The notes under the pieces are model-generated. The model saw only the letters and a list, made by a program, of their open reading frames with translations, did not search any database and was not told the DNA's origin. Shown one piece after another: positions 7,408-16,325 of a stretch of DNA of 64,000 bases. This stretch comes from Phycisphaerae bacterium (GTDB lineage Bacteria; Planctomycetota; Phycisphaerae; Sedimentisphaerales; Anaerobacaceae). Within the stretch, counting starts at the first letter, position 1. Each line of letters starts with the position of its first letter. The stretch lies in the NCBI GenBank assembly GCA_021736645.1, contig JAIPFM010000030.1, positions 1 to 64,000 on the forward strand, given 5' to 3'. The position numbers were made by a program, and so were the translations under genes.

Positions 7408-8667
7408 ATGTTATTAATTCAACACCACCATTGCCAGGCCTTCCTGCTTCTGCTCCTGACCATGCTGCCTTGCGCTCAGGCCTTTGAGTGGTGGTCAGGT
7501 GAAGATGGAAAAAAGGGTGATCTGGATGTGGCTGCCAAATGGACCTCCCTGCCCAGTCGGGCCCCGGATGACCCTGCCCTGTATCCGGATCGGTCCACCT
7601 TGACGGAACTCATGCGTTTGCGTCTGGATCTGAAGGTGCAGCACAGTGAGACGCTCCAGTCTCAGGCGGCGTATGAACAGGGCTTTCGCTGGATGTCCCA
7701 TGCGCCGGCTGCCGGCAGCCAACCCACTGACGTGCCCTTTCGAATCAGTCAGATGAACTGGCCAGTGACCCGGGCTACAGATCGCCAGCGTCACGAGCAT
7801 GAAATTGACAGGCTGTTGATGAATTACCATCCGGACTGGGGTGATGTCACGGTGGGACGCCAGGCCGTGGGCCTGGGCAGGGGTGTGGTCTTCAGCGCGA
7901 TGGATCTGTTCATCCCGTTTTCGCCGCTGGACATCGACCGGGAATGGCGCAGGGGCGTGGATGCCGTGCGCGTGGAGCGGCGTCTCACCGATCAGAGTTC
8001 AGCCGAGCTGTTGAGCGTGTGGGGCGAGACCTGGGAACAGTCCGCCATGCTGGGACGGGTTCGCGGGTATGTCGGAGATCTGGATGCAGAGTTTCTCTTT
8101 GGAAAACGGGCACAGGACGACATCCTGGGAACGAGCCTGTCCAGCATCCTGGGCGGCGCAGAGGTACACGGCGAGGTCACCGCCTTTCACACGCCTGAAC
8201 CGCAGCCTGAAGGCGGATTCCTGGGACAAAGCCACACGGCCGTCCAAGCGGTGGTCGGCAGCTCGTACACCTTCAACTGGGGCAATGGTCTCACCGTGCT
8301 GGGTGAATACCTGTACAACGGTCTGGGTGTCAAGCAGATCGAGCGATCACAAATCCCGCTGACAGATCCCGTGTTCAGGTCGAGAGTGGCACGCGGTGAC
8401 ATGCAGATCGTATCGCAGCAGGCCCTGGCCCTGCAGGCGTCCTATCCCCTGGACCTGACTGTTCACGGCGCCTGCCTGATCCTGCTCAGCCCCACAGATC
8501 ATTCGGGCGTGGTCACCCCGTCGATGGTCTTTGATATCGGCCAGACAGGACGCCTCATCACGAGCGCGTACGTCCCCTGGGGCCCTGAATCCAAGGCAGG
8601 ACAGCTCCGGAGTGAATACGGAAATACCCCCCTGAGTGCATTCATCCAGTTGGCCTGGTATCATTAG
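7408..8667 (+). CDS. Predicted outer-membrane beta-barrel protein of the export operon
   Basis: 419 residues from the ATG at 7408 (AAGGG five bases upstream; ATG at 7405 is adjacent). A signal peptide ends in LPCAQA. The rest is Cys-poor, with amphipathic alternating strands and aromatic turns (WGDVTVGRQAVGLGRGVVFSAMDLF, YTFNWGNGLTVLGEYLYNGLGV). It ends in a C-terminal aromatic-rich strand (FIQLAWYH), as expected for an outer-membrane barrel of DUF1302/porin-like type. I do not recognise a named family. Position after LolA-like, FtsX and LolD-like genes suggests it is the outer-membrane component or cargo of that pump. Confidence 0.6.
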   Translation: MLLIQHHHCQAFLLLLLTMLPCAQAFEWWSGEDGKKGDLDVAAKWTSLPSRAPDDPALYPDRSTLTELMRLRLDLKVQHSETLQSQAAYEQGFRWMSHAPAAGSQPTDVPFRISQMNWPVTRATDRQRHEHEIDRLLMNYHPDWGDVTVGRQAVGLGRGVVFSAMDLFIPFSPLDIDREWRRGVDAVRVERRLTDQSSAELLSVWGETWEQSAMLGRVRGYVGDLDAEFLFGKRAQDDILGTSLSSILGGAEVHGEVTAFHTPEPQPEGGFLGQSHTAVQAVVGSSYTFNWGNGLTVLGEYLYNGLGVKQIERSQIPLTDPVFRSRVARGDMQIVSQQALALQASYPLDLTVHGACLILLSPTDHSGVVTPSMVFDIGQTGRLITSAYVPWGPESKAGQLRSEYGNTPLSAFIQLAWYH

Positions 8668-8783
8668 TCCATGGACCATATGATTATTGCTTCCTATTGT
8701 CAAGCGCACCGCATATACTGGAGCCTGTTTTGAAGACAATAGACATCTTTTCACAAAAGAAACGACTACCACGGAGAAATTGA

Positions 8784-10148
8784 ATGAGCTCTATGTCCAT
8801 GAGATTGTCAGCCATCGCAGCGTTGATTCTTTTCTCTGCCCCCGTTGTCAATCAGGCGGCTTCAGCCACGGAAAAGGAACTGTATCTGCCGGACAAGGTG
8901 GACCGCGTTCCGGATAAGAATGACTATGACAACGATGACAGCGAGTACAGTTTCAAGCGCATGGTTCAGGGTGACAACGTGGCCATTTTCTGGCACAAGG
9001 AATATGGCGATGATCCGATGGCCAACGAAGACAAAAGGCGGCGATTTGATGTCAATTATATGCTCAAGGAGTGCGAACGGTTTTACAGTTATTACGTCGA
9101 TGAACTGAAACTGGTGCAAAACGGAAAATCAGTCAGCGACAACACCAAGTTGCTGATCTATGTGTTTGGGGGTGAAGGCGGAACGGCATACGGCGGCGGC
9201 ATAGAAAACAAAGTCGGGGCGCTGTGGACACCTGCAGTGCGCGTGAACAGGGCGCCTTACGGCGTGCTGGCTCACGAGATGGGGCACAGTTTTCAGTTCA
9301 TGGCCCGCATTGACAATGGTAGACGCGGCATTCGGGGGGCCATCAATGAAATGTCGGCTCAATATGTGCTCTGGCAGGTCTACCCGGAATGGATGACCTT
9401 TGAAAACTATCACCTGGTCGATTTCATGAAGAAGACCCATTACGCATTTCTGCATGCCACCAACATGTATCACTCTCCCTACGTGCTGGAATACTGGTCG
9501 AACAAACATGGCAAGGAATTCTTTGCCAACCTGTGCAGGGACACGCAGGCCGGCGAGGACCCTGTCATGACCTATCAGCGCATGAACGCCCTGTCCCAGG
9601 CACAGTTCAATGACGAGATGTTCGATGCGTGCCGCAGGTTCATTACGTGGGACATGGATCGCATCCAGACCGTGGCGAAACGCTATGCCAACCAGCACCA
9701 CTCGGTGCTCAATGACGTGGGAGACGGGTGGTACAGGATTGCCGTGTCACATTGTCCTCAGAACTATGGCTACAATGGTATCAAGCTCAAGGTCCCTGCC
9801 GCAGGGACCAATGTGGTCTTGAATTTTAGAGGCATGGCCGGCGCTGAAGGCTACAGTACGGTCAAAACCGACAAGGCCGGTTGGCGTTACGGATTTCTCG
9901 CCTCCTTGAAAGACGGCAGCCGCGTTTACGGAAATGTCGGCACCAATCCGCAAGATGCAGCCGCGTTTCAAGTCCCGGAAGAGACCGAACATCTATGGCT
10001 GGTTGTGATGGGTGCCCCCACAGAGCACTGGCCCATTGTGATGGGACGCCGCAGGGGCGGCCCCGAAGACAATACCGAAGAACAATGGCCCTACCAGATC
10101 AAGCTGACCGGAACCACCCTGGAAGACTCTTTTGTTGAGGCGATCTAG
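8784..10148 (+). CDS. Secreted DUF6055-like zinc metallopeptidase
   Basis: 454 residues, with GGAG seven bases before the ATG and a signal peptide ending near residue 27 (NQAASA). A gluzincin-type HEMGH sits at 164-168, preceded by an aromatic/Gly segment (LLIYVFGGEGGTAYGGG). It is followed by a possible third ligand Glu in INEMSAQYVLWQVYPEW. Behind the catalytic part lies a beta-rich C-terminal module (about 300-440). Organisation fits the DUF6055 family, predicted extracellular metalloproteases. With the M60 peptidase at 16.3-17.9 kb it makes two secreted HExxH proteins here. Substrate is unknown. Confidence 0.72.
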   Translation: MSSMSMRLSAIAALILFSAPVVNQAASATEKELYLPDKVDRVPDKNDYDNDDSEYSFKRMVQGDNVAIFWHKEYGDDPMANEDKRRRFDVNYMLKECERFYSYYVDELKLVQNGKSVSDNTKLLIYVFGGEGGTAYGGGIENKVGALWTPAVRVNRAPYGVLAHEMGHSFQFMARIDNGRRGIRGAINEMSAQYVLWQVYPEWMTFENYHLVDFMKKTHYAFLHATNMYHSPYVLEYWSNKHGKEFFANLCRDTQAGEDPVMTYQRMNALSQAQFNDEMFDACRRFITWDMDRIQTVAKRYANQHHSVLNDVGDGWYRIAVSHCPQNYGYNGIKLKVPAAGTNVVLNFRGMAGAEGYSTVKTDKAGWRYGFLASLKDGSRVYGNVGTNPQDAAAFQVPEETEHLWLVVMGAPTEHWPIVMGRRRGGPEDNTEEQWPYQIKLTGTTLEDSFVEAI

Positions 10149-10170
10149 GAGTCAGTTAAAGGTGATCAAT

Positions 10171-10551
10171 ATGAAAACAGAACGGACTTTCTTGATGCTC
10201 GGTGCCCTGTCCGCCTTCATCGGCGTGGCCACCGGGGCGTTTGGCGCTCACGTGCTGAAGAGTCGCCTCAGTGCCGACATGCTGGCCGTGTTTGAAGTTG
10301 GCGTGCGCTATCAGATGTATCATGCCTTTGCGTTGATCGCCGCGGCATGGGTGCAAACAAAATGGCCGTCTCCTGCCGTCATCACCGGCGCATGGTGCTT
10401 TGTCATTGGCACCCTGCTTTTTTCCGGCAGTCTCTACGTATTGAGTGTGAGCGGGATCAAGGGATTTGGCGCAATCACACCCTTGGGCGGGCTGGCATTT
10501 CTGGCCGGTTGGGCCTGCCTGGCCTGGGCGGTATGGAAGGCCAAGCCATAG
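10171..10551 (+). CDS. DUF423 (YgdD/TMEM256-like) membrane protein
   Basis: 126 residues from the ATG at 10171, chosen because AAGGTGAT lies just upstream; an in-frame start at 10132 would overlap the previous gene. Four TM helices are visible. The family hallmarks are GALSAFIGVATGAFGAHVLK at the N terminus, VGVRYQMYHAFALI in the middle and FGAITPLGGLAFLAGW near the end. Function is unknown across the family. Its place 22 bp after the DUF6055 gene suggests a shared transcript rather than a shared job. Confidence 0.9.
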   Translation: MKTERTFLMLGALSAFIGVATGAFGAHVLKSRLSADMLAVFEVGVRYQMYHAFALIAAAWVQTKWPSPAVITGAWCFVIGTLLFSGSLYVLSVSGIKGFGAITPLGGLAFLAGWACLAWAVWKAKP

Positions 10552-10781
10552 AGCTGCTTTCAAAACTCAATTTGGCTGCCATTGGCTGCTAAAGTCAATC
10601 GTGCGACTGCCTGGATCGCCGGGCTTTGCGCTGCACCTAACTGCCGATAGCGTGTGAACATACGCGAACGATTCGAACGATGCAATCCCTATTTAGAGAA
10701 CCACGCCGGAATCAGACGCCGGAGTGTCTCAATTGGTGTTCCAAGTTCACACCTTGCCTCACTCACTGGCCGCGGAGGCTT

Positions 10782-10816
10782 GTTCAAGGTTCACGGTTGA
10801 AGTTTCACGGGTCAGT
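10782..10816. repeat. Heptamer array E inside a 327-bp gap
   Basis: Five 7-bp units, gttcaag, gttcacg, gttgaag, tttcacg, ggtcagt, consensus GTTCAMG, the same unit as array D in a different rotation. The gap 10552-10878 holds nothing else recognisable apart from the promoter next to this array. The third unit supplies the -35 hexamer TTGAAG of that promoter. Confidence 0.7.
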
Positions 10817-10824
10817 GATACAAT
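10797..10824 (+). promoter_or_regulatory. Candidate promoter of the PQQ-propeller gene
   Basis: TTGAAG (10797-10802), 16 bp, TACAAT (10819-10824), about 48 bases before the AAAGGAGAG ribosome site of the gene at 10879. The -35 box overlaps heptamer array E, so repeat-length changes could move or destroy it. Confidence 0.5.
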
Positions 10825-10878
10825 ACGCAGGCGAGCAGCACGGTTGTAGACTGCAATTTAAGTAAAGGAGAGTAGAAA

Positions 10879-12147
10879 ATGACTTATCGAAACATGGTAG
10901 TTTTGGCATTGGGATTGTGTCTATCGATCGCCTATCAAGGTCGAGCCGACTGGCCGTGTTATCATGGGCCGCAGCGGGACAACCGTGCCACTGAAACGAA
11001 TCTCATGGAGACCTGGCCCGAGAACGGTCCGACATCGATCTGGACCGCCGCCGGTCTTGGGCACGGCTACAGTTCCGTGGCCGTGACAGGTGATCGCATT
11101 GTCACGGCCGGCACGATTGACAAGGTCACACATGTGACGGCGCTGGATCTGACAGGCAAGACGCTCTGGCAGAGGCCCAACGGGCCGTCGTGGGAAGCGT
11201 CCGCGCAACAGACCTGGGCCGTATCCTACTCGGGATCGCGCGGCACACCCACCCTGGACGGTGACACGGTCTATCATCTGTCGGAGCTGGGGGACCTGCG
11301 TGCCTTTGATCTGCGGACGGGTGACACGCGCTGGCACGTGAATGTGCTGGACAGATTTGAAGGCGAACGTCCTGAATACGGCATCAGCGAATCCGTGTTG
11401 ATTGATGGCGACGCCGTGATCTGTTGTCCGGCCGGCAACAAGGGGTACATGGTGGCCCTGAACAAACACAACGGCCAGACACTCTGGACCAATACCGATA
11501 TTCAGGATGCCGTGGGCAACAGTTCCGCGGTGCGAGCCACCCTGCAGGGTGTCGACCAGATCATTGCCCTGAGTGCCAGCCACGTGTTTGCAGTCAATCC
11601 GACCCAAGGCAAGCTCCTGTGGCAGGCCGAGTTCGGCAATGCCCGTGAGAACAACTGCACGGATGTGGTGGTGACCAAAGACCGGGTCTTCGTGTCTTCC
11701 GGGTACGGCAAGGGCTCCGCCCTGCTCCGTCCCATACGTCTAGACAGCGGCAGCTTCACAGTCGAGAAAATCTGGACCAGCACCCTGCTGGACAACCACC
11801 ACGGCGGCGTGGTTACAGCGGGCGACTATGTGTACGGTGCAGGTCACGAGGCCAGGGGCTGGTTCTGTCTGGACATCAACACAGGTAACCAAAAATGGAA
11901 CGCGCCAGGCAAGGGCACACTCACCTACGCAGACAACCATCTCTACTGCCTCGATGAAAAAGGCACCTTGTCACTGGTCAAATGTACAGCAGACAAGTGG
12001 AACGCGGTCAGTGCCTTTCAAGTGCCTCGCGGTGGCAAGGGCCTGTTCTGGGCCCACCCGGTCGTGTGCCAGGGACGGCTCTATATCCGTCACTCCGATC
12101 AGGTCATGGCGTACGCCATCGGCAAAGAACCTGTACCTGCTCGGTAG
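10879..12147 (+). CDS. Secreted PQQ-like beta-propeller protein
   Basis: 422 residues with a strong AAAGGAGAG ribosome site. A signal peptide ends near QGRA (residue 23). The mature N terminus DWPCYHGPQRDNRATE is the typical opening of planctomycete outer-membrane-assembly/PQQ-like proteins. Propeller blades follow with TGKTLWQRP, TGDTRWHVNV, NGQTLWTNTD, QGKLLWQAEF and TGNQKWNAPGKG, the W-docking repeats of PQQ_2/PQQ_3 blades. There are no clear quinone-dehydrogenase catalytic residues, so it may be a scaffold or a pyranose-binding propeller. It is a single gene behind its own promoter, followed 52 bp later by the 2H phosphoesterase gene. Confidence 0.82.
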   Translation: MTYRNMVVLALGLCLSIAYQGRADWPCYHGPQRDNRATETNLMETWPENGPTSIWTAAGLGHGYSSVAVTGDRIVTAGTIDKVTHVTALDLTGKTLWQRPNGPSWEASAQQTWAVSYSGSRGTPTLDGDTVYHLSELGDLRAFDLRTGDTRWHVNVLDRFEGERPEYGISESVLIDGDAVICCPAGNKGYMVALNKHNGQTLWTNTDIQDAVGNSSAVRATLQGVDQIIALSASHVFAVNPTQGKLLWQAEFGNARENNCTDVVVTKDRVFVSSGYGKGSALLRPIRLDSGSFTVEKIWTSTLLDNHHGGVVTAGDYVYGAGHEARGWFCLDINTGNQKWNAPGKGTLTYADNHLYCLDEKGTLSLVKCTADKWNAVSAFQVPRGGKGLFWAHPVVCQGRLYIRHSDQVMAYAIGKEPVPAR

Positions 12148-12198
12148 GACGCCGTGTGATAGATACCCACAAGATCTCACAGTTAATAGAGGTCCCGA

Positions 12199-12801
12199 AT
12201 GCCCAAGAAACCAATGGCCGTTGACATCGTCCTGATCCCGGACGCACATCTCTTTGAGCAGGCGCTTGCCATCAATGCCGATCTCGTCAAAAGGCACCAC
12301 TCTGCCATAGTCCTCCACCCGATCCATTGCCTGCCTCATATCTCCCTGGCCATGGGCGGGATTGATGAGGATGATATCCACACTATCGGCCAGAGATTAC
12401 ATGCCATCTGGAGGGAGTGTCGACTGACCGAACTGCTGCACACCAGGGGATTGGTCTACGCAACGGACCCACAGGGTAAAACGGTCAGCAGTATAGAACT
12501 GGTCAAAGACAACGGTCTCCAGATCGTTCATGAAAGGGTGATGGAGTCCGTCAGTCCCTACTTCAAGTACCATGTCACTGAAGACATGTTTGTTGGCCAA
12601 GGCCCAATCTCCGAATCCAGCCTGACCTGGGTAGAGGCCTTCAAAGACAACTCAGCCTATGAAGATTTCTGGCCCCATATCACCCTGGGCTATGGAAAGG
12701 CGAAAGCCGTCAAGATCAGGGACATCTTTTATGCAGACTCTTTAAAACTCTGCCAACTGGGCAACCACTGCACCTGCCAGAAGGTGCTTATGAGTGTATA
12801 G
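12199..12801 (+). CDS. 2'-5' RNA ligase-like (2H phosphoesterase) protein
   Basis: 200 residues; GAGG lies six bases before the ATG. Two HxS/T motifs define the 2H superfamily: LPHISLAMGG (His47, Ser49) and FWPHITLGYG (His160, Thr162), at the usual spacing of about 110 residues. Members open 2',3'-cyclic phosphates or act as cyclic phosphodiesterases, with one His in each half of the bilobal fold. The insert between the motifs (about 70-150) has a regular alpha/beta pattern. Cytoplasmic, with no signal. Its RNA or nucleotide substrate cannot be read from sequence. Confidence 0.8.
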   Translation: MPKKPMAVDIVLIPDAHLFEQALAINADLVKRHHSAIVLHPIHCLPHISLAMGGIDEDDIHTIGQRLHAIWRECRLTELLHTRGLVYATDPQGKTVSSIELVKDNGLQIVHERVMESVSPYFKYHVTEDMFVGQGPISESSLTWVEAFKDNSAYEDFWPHITLGYGKAKAVKIRDIFYADSLKLCQLGNHCTCQKVLMSV

Positions 12802-12919
12802 GCCGATCCCGCGTCTGATCGAAAGACTGAAGCGGATCTCCACAATGAGACACGCCGTTCAGCAACGCATCCTGCGGATCTCAACCCGGTCGGGCTTCAG
12901 ATCCTTTCTGCTATCCCTG

Positions 12920-15277
12920 TCAGGGAGTCATGCTGACGGCCTCACCTGTATCCAAAGACTTGAACTGAATCTTCACCTTTGGCGCAGGATCCCCGCTGAA
13001 TGCGCATTCTATGTGGACATCGTGGGCGCCTTCAGAGATCATGGGCGGTAGAGTGCTCAGTTCGATCACCCTGTTCTGTCTGCCTTTTTCATCATACACA
13101 CGTACGCGCTTTGTGCCGTCACAGATCAGCATGTGGCCGGCCTGCACGGGCCCTGGTATTTCAATCCGAAGGTAATTGTCGATTTCAAGTGTGAGGTCGG
13201 CCGCGGTCCCTTCGCCCTCCACCTGCATCTGAAACTGCAGGGGCTGTGTCTCGCCTGCACTCTGATAACGCCAGGTTTGGCCTGTGGGTTCGCCCGGTTG
13301 ACGCTGGTAGTGTTCATACTCAAACATCGCTGACTTGACATACTGATGCAGCCTGAACTCGGTCTCCGACAGGGCACGGAGATGAAACTCATTGTCTGTA
13401 TCGCGCATGCGTGCCCTCTGCGCTTCTGTGAAGGCATCGGCCATGCGCAAGGCCTCCCATCTGCGGATCGCGTCGAGATACGCACCAGTGCCTGGATTCG
13501 AGCGAAGGGCGTTCAGACTGGTGGCCATGGCAAAGCCGGAGTGGTAGCCTGCTGACCGGGCCATCAGCCATTCAATGTCGGCCAGCGTAGTTGTCGGAGT
13601 CAGCAAAAACCAGCCCAGCATCTTGGGCATAAAGTTTCGTTCCAGCATGGCCTGGTTATTGATGCGGTAGTCTGCCATGCTGCTGCGGAAACCGCCATAC
13701 CACGGCTCGCCCCAGTTGCAGCAGGTGTTGATGTGCCAGTAGAACGGCTGGGAATTACTGGTGCCGTTGTGCACGAAATGATCCAGATGGTCATAGAACG
13801 TCTTGGCAAAGACCTCGAGGCCGAAGTCGCCCTGCCCGCTGGCCCAGGCGCCTTCATGGCCGTCAAAATCAAAATGCCCGATGCCGGTCTCGTTGAACAA
13901 TCGGGCCAGACGCTCTGCAATTTCGTGCTGCATGTCGTAATTGGGAAAGAACACCTTGTAGGGATGATCCATCAGCTTGGCGATTTCCGCGCCTTTGGCA
14001 TGACTCGATGCCTGCGTGCCAAAGACGCCCCGCTGACAGTCGGTCAACATCCATGGGGCCTGGTCACTGACCTTGCCGTAGCGAACCAGTTCCGTGCCGA
14101 CCATGACCGTACGCATCCAGTTCATCTCGTTTGCAAAGTACTCGGGCGAGGCCACCTCGATGCTGGTCTGTTCTGCATCGATCCCGGTCGTCAGGATACT
14201 GGTGCCTGTCTTGGCCAGCCTGGGATCCGGCACAGGCGTGACATAGGAATCATTCGTGTTGATGAAGTTGGTCAGGGTATGGACGCCGATCAGAATGCCC
14301 TTTTCTTTTGCCTTTCGCACGCACTGCCTCATACCGGCATTGCCGTTCGGGAAGAATCTGGGATGGAGTTCGTAATGTCCCCAACTGGTGAAGGGTGAGC
14401 CGTGGTAGAGCGAGAGAAAATTCCCGCGCTGGGTATAACCCAACATCTCGTCCACCGTGTCTTCGGAGAACTCGGCGATCAGGTAGGACCGCCCCAGGTC
14501 GGGATTCTTGCGCGACCAGATCCCGTTGAACATTGGATGCGGCAACCCCTCGGCCAGTTCGATCGTTCCGACACGGTCCAGCGCACTGTCGGCTGAACAG
14601 CCGAACAATGCGATCTTGGAACCCACACAGGTTTCTCCCGGAATGGGCGGGATCGGCATGTTGGGAAAATGCGTGCCCCACACAGAGACATGCCTGGGCA
14701 GGGAGCGATCGATGCTGTAGGCCTGCAGCGTACTGCCCCACGGCATGGGCCTGGCAGTCTGGCCTCGCGACGGGTCACGCCCCTCTTCCTTGAGCGACAA
14801 CCCGCCGAGTGTCTTGACGTTCAGCCCCTGCAGGCCCACGGCGAATACATCGTTTCGCACCACACCGATCACCTCACCCACAGTCTGACCGATGCTCGTG
14901 GCAACCGGCCCCCACTGCACGCGATCGATCAGGCCTGCGGGCGTGACCTCCACCAATTCGAAATTCACATGCGTATCCCGAGTCTCCACTGCCACCACGA
15001 GGGTGGCCTGACCGTAGTGCAGGTCCATTCGCTGCGTGTCCGCGTGCCACGTCATGCGGTCCGGTGCACGGAACTGTCCTGCGATCCTCGCCTGCAGCAA
15101 GGGAGAGGGCTGTCCCTTGGCTGCATATTCAGCGGAATGCCGTTTATCCAAGAGGCTGGTCACCTGTCCCGAGTCACTGACTGTCACCTCAAACTCATCC
15201 GTTTGCCATGACGCGGCATGCAACGGCACAGCCAATCCGGCCATGACCACGATCAAACAAAATCGCATGTGTTTCAT
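12920..15277 (-). CDS. Large secreted protein resembling a glycoside hydrolase, family unassigned
   Basis: 785 residues with AAGGAAGA upstream of the ATG and a signal peptide ending near PLHAAS (21). Residues about 25-230 look beta-rich, like the N-terminal sandwich of many glycosidases. A region about 250-600 reads like a TIM barrel: EKGILIGVHTLTNFI, GIGHFDFDGHEGAW (acidic residues D-F-D-G, E), YWHINTCCNWGEPWYGG and MLGWFLLTPTTTLADIEWL. A beta-rich tail follows to 785. I cannot name the CAZy family; GH101- or GH36-like barrels are possibilities. It is the last gene of a four-gene secreted cluster with an SGNH esterase, an M60 peptidase and a GH172-sialidase, which supports action on host- or matrix-type glycans. 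Confidence 0.55.
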   Translation of the reverse strand: MKHMRFCLIVVMAGLAVPLHAASWQTDEFEVTVSDSGQVTSLLDKRHSAEYAAKGQPSPLLQARIAGQFRAPDRMTWHADTQRMDLHYGQATLVVAVETRDTHVNFELVEVTPAGLIDRVQWGPVATSIGQTVGEVIGVVRNDVFAVGLQGLNVKTLGGLSLKEEGRDPSRGQTARPMPWGSTLQAYSIDRSLPRHVSVWGTHFPNMPIPPIPGETCVGSKIALFGCSADSALDRVGTIELAEGLPHPMFNGIWSRKNPDLGRSYLIAEFSEDTVDEMLGYTQRGNFLSLYHGSPFTSWGHYELHPRFFPNGNAGMRQCVRKAKEKGILIGVHTLTNFINTNDSYVTPVPDPRLAKTGTSILTTGIDAEQTSIEVASPEYFANEMNWMRTVMVGTELVRYGKVSDQAPWMLTDCQRGVFGTQASSHAKGAEIAKLMDHPYKVFFPNYDMQHEIAERLARLFNETGIGHFDFDGHEGAWASGQGDFGLEVFAKTFYDHLDHFVHNGTSNSQPFYWHINTCCNWGEPWYGGFRSSMADYRINNQAMLERNFMPKMLGWFLLTPTTTLADIEWLMARSAGYHSGFAMATSLNALRSNPGTGAYLDAIRRWEALRMADAFTEAQRARMRDTDNEFHLRALSETEFRLHQYVKSAMFEYEHYQRQPGEPTGQTWRYQSAGETQPLQFQMQVEGEGTAADLTLEIDNYLRIEIPGPVQAGHMLICDGTKRVRVYDEKGRQNRVIELSTLPPMISEGAHDVHIECAFSGDPAPKVKIQFKSLDTGEAVSMTP

Positions 15278-15306
15278 GATTCATCTTCCTTTTCTTATCC
15301 TGGGCC

Positions 15307-16272
15307 CTACTTTTTCTCTAAGAGTGCCAGCATGGCCCTGGCCATGCCGTCTCCGATCAGAAAGTAGGTCTCTGCATTGCTGTTCCAGTGGTAGGCCTGG
15401 CCGCTGGGCGATACCTCTTTGGGCCGATAGAAATCTTTGGTCCCCACGAATGCCACATTGCCCTTGAACTCATCGCGTTCGGCCGCTGCAGCCTGGGCCC
15501 GCATCAGAGACAGGGCGCGGGGATGCGTCTCCTCGTGGCCCGACATACCGGTTTCGGCAATAACAAAGGGCAGATCCTGGACCCCGAGGTCCTTGCGCAC
15601 ATCGCGGATGAAGTTGACCATGTTCTCTTCATACGCGTCGTTGAAGGCCTGATTGACGCGGTCGTTCCAGCCCTGATGCCAGCCGAAGCCGACCAGTTCA
15701 TACCCCTTGCCGTCATAGGCCGGGAAGTGTGCCTTGATGTCACTCAATACCCCCTTCACATGGTCGAGCATCTGTTTGTAAAAGGGTCCGACCTCGCCCC
15801 CGCTGCTCGGTGGGCGAAAGTCCTGAGCCAGACTCTTGCCGCCCCACGCGATCTTGATCAGCAGGACCTGTTCGTCCAGGGCCTCCCCCACGGCATGGCC
15901 GAATCCGAACTCCGGACCGATGGTCGTGTCACGCGCCCCGTACCCGGCAGTCAGGCCGCCCTTGCGATCGAAATACCAGATCCATACATCCTCGCGCACC
16001 ACCCAGTGACCGTCGGCATCGACCAGATGCCCGGTACGCCCGGCCATGGCCGGATCCTTGACCATGGACTCAAGGCTGCCTTTGCCGCCGTTCCTCGCAG
16101 GGTCCAGCTTGATCATGCCAGCGCCCTCCATATTCGACTGACCCGCCAGGATAAAGACCTTCAACGGGCTGGTGCCCGGATTGTCCGCCTGACCTGCCCC
16201 AGTCAGCCCCACCATCACAGTCATCACGGCCAGCGCCGCGGCACTCACCATCCATCTCTTTGATACGATCAT
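15307..16272 (-). CDS. Sialate O-acetylesterase-like SGNH hydrolase (SASA / CE6 type)
   Basis: 321 residues from the ATG at 16272, which opens with a signal peptide (hydrophobic 8-26, cleavage near GAGQA). Block I is VFILAGQSNMEG with nucleophile Ser46. Later blocks are ELVGFGWHQGWNDR (about 170-180) and a C-terminal SGQAYHWNSNAETYFLIGDGMA, which should carry the catalytic His. This is the SASA domain of sialate O-acetylesterases and CE6 xylan esterases. Removing O-acetyl groups would open capped sialic acids or other sugars to the neighbouring sialidase-type protein. It may instead act on plant polysaccharide. Confidence 0.8.
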   Translation of the reverse strand: MIVSKRWMVSAAALAVMTVMVGLTGAGQADNPGTSPLKVFILAGQSNMEGAGMIKLDPARNGGKGSLESMVKDPAMAGRTGHLVDADGHWVVREDVWIWYFDRKGGLTAGYGARDTTIGPEFGFGHAVGEALDEQVLLIKIAWGGKSLAQDFRPPSSGGEVGPFYKQMLDHVKGVLSDIKAHFPAYDGKGYELVGFGWHQGWNDRVNQAFNDAYEENMVNFIRDVRKDLGVQDLPFVIAETGMSGHEETHPRALSLMRAQAAAAERDEFKGNVAFVGTKDFYRPKEVSPSGQAYHWNSNAETYFLIGDGMARAMLALLEKK

Positions 16273-16325
16273 TTTCCATATCCTTTCTGTATTGTACCTG
16301 TGAACAGCATGGGCCGACCATGCCA

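Noticed and set aside
8697-8719. TTGTCA / TATACT as promoter of the DUF6055 gene
   Set aside because: Spacing is only 11 bp, too short for sigma-70.
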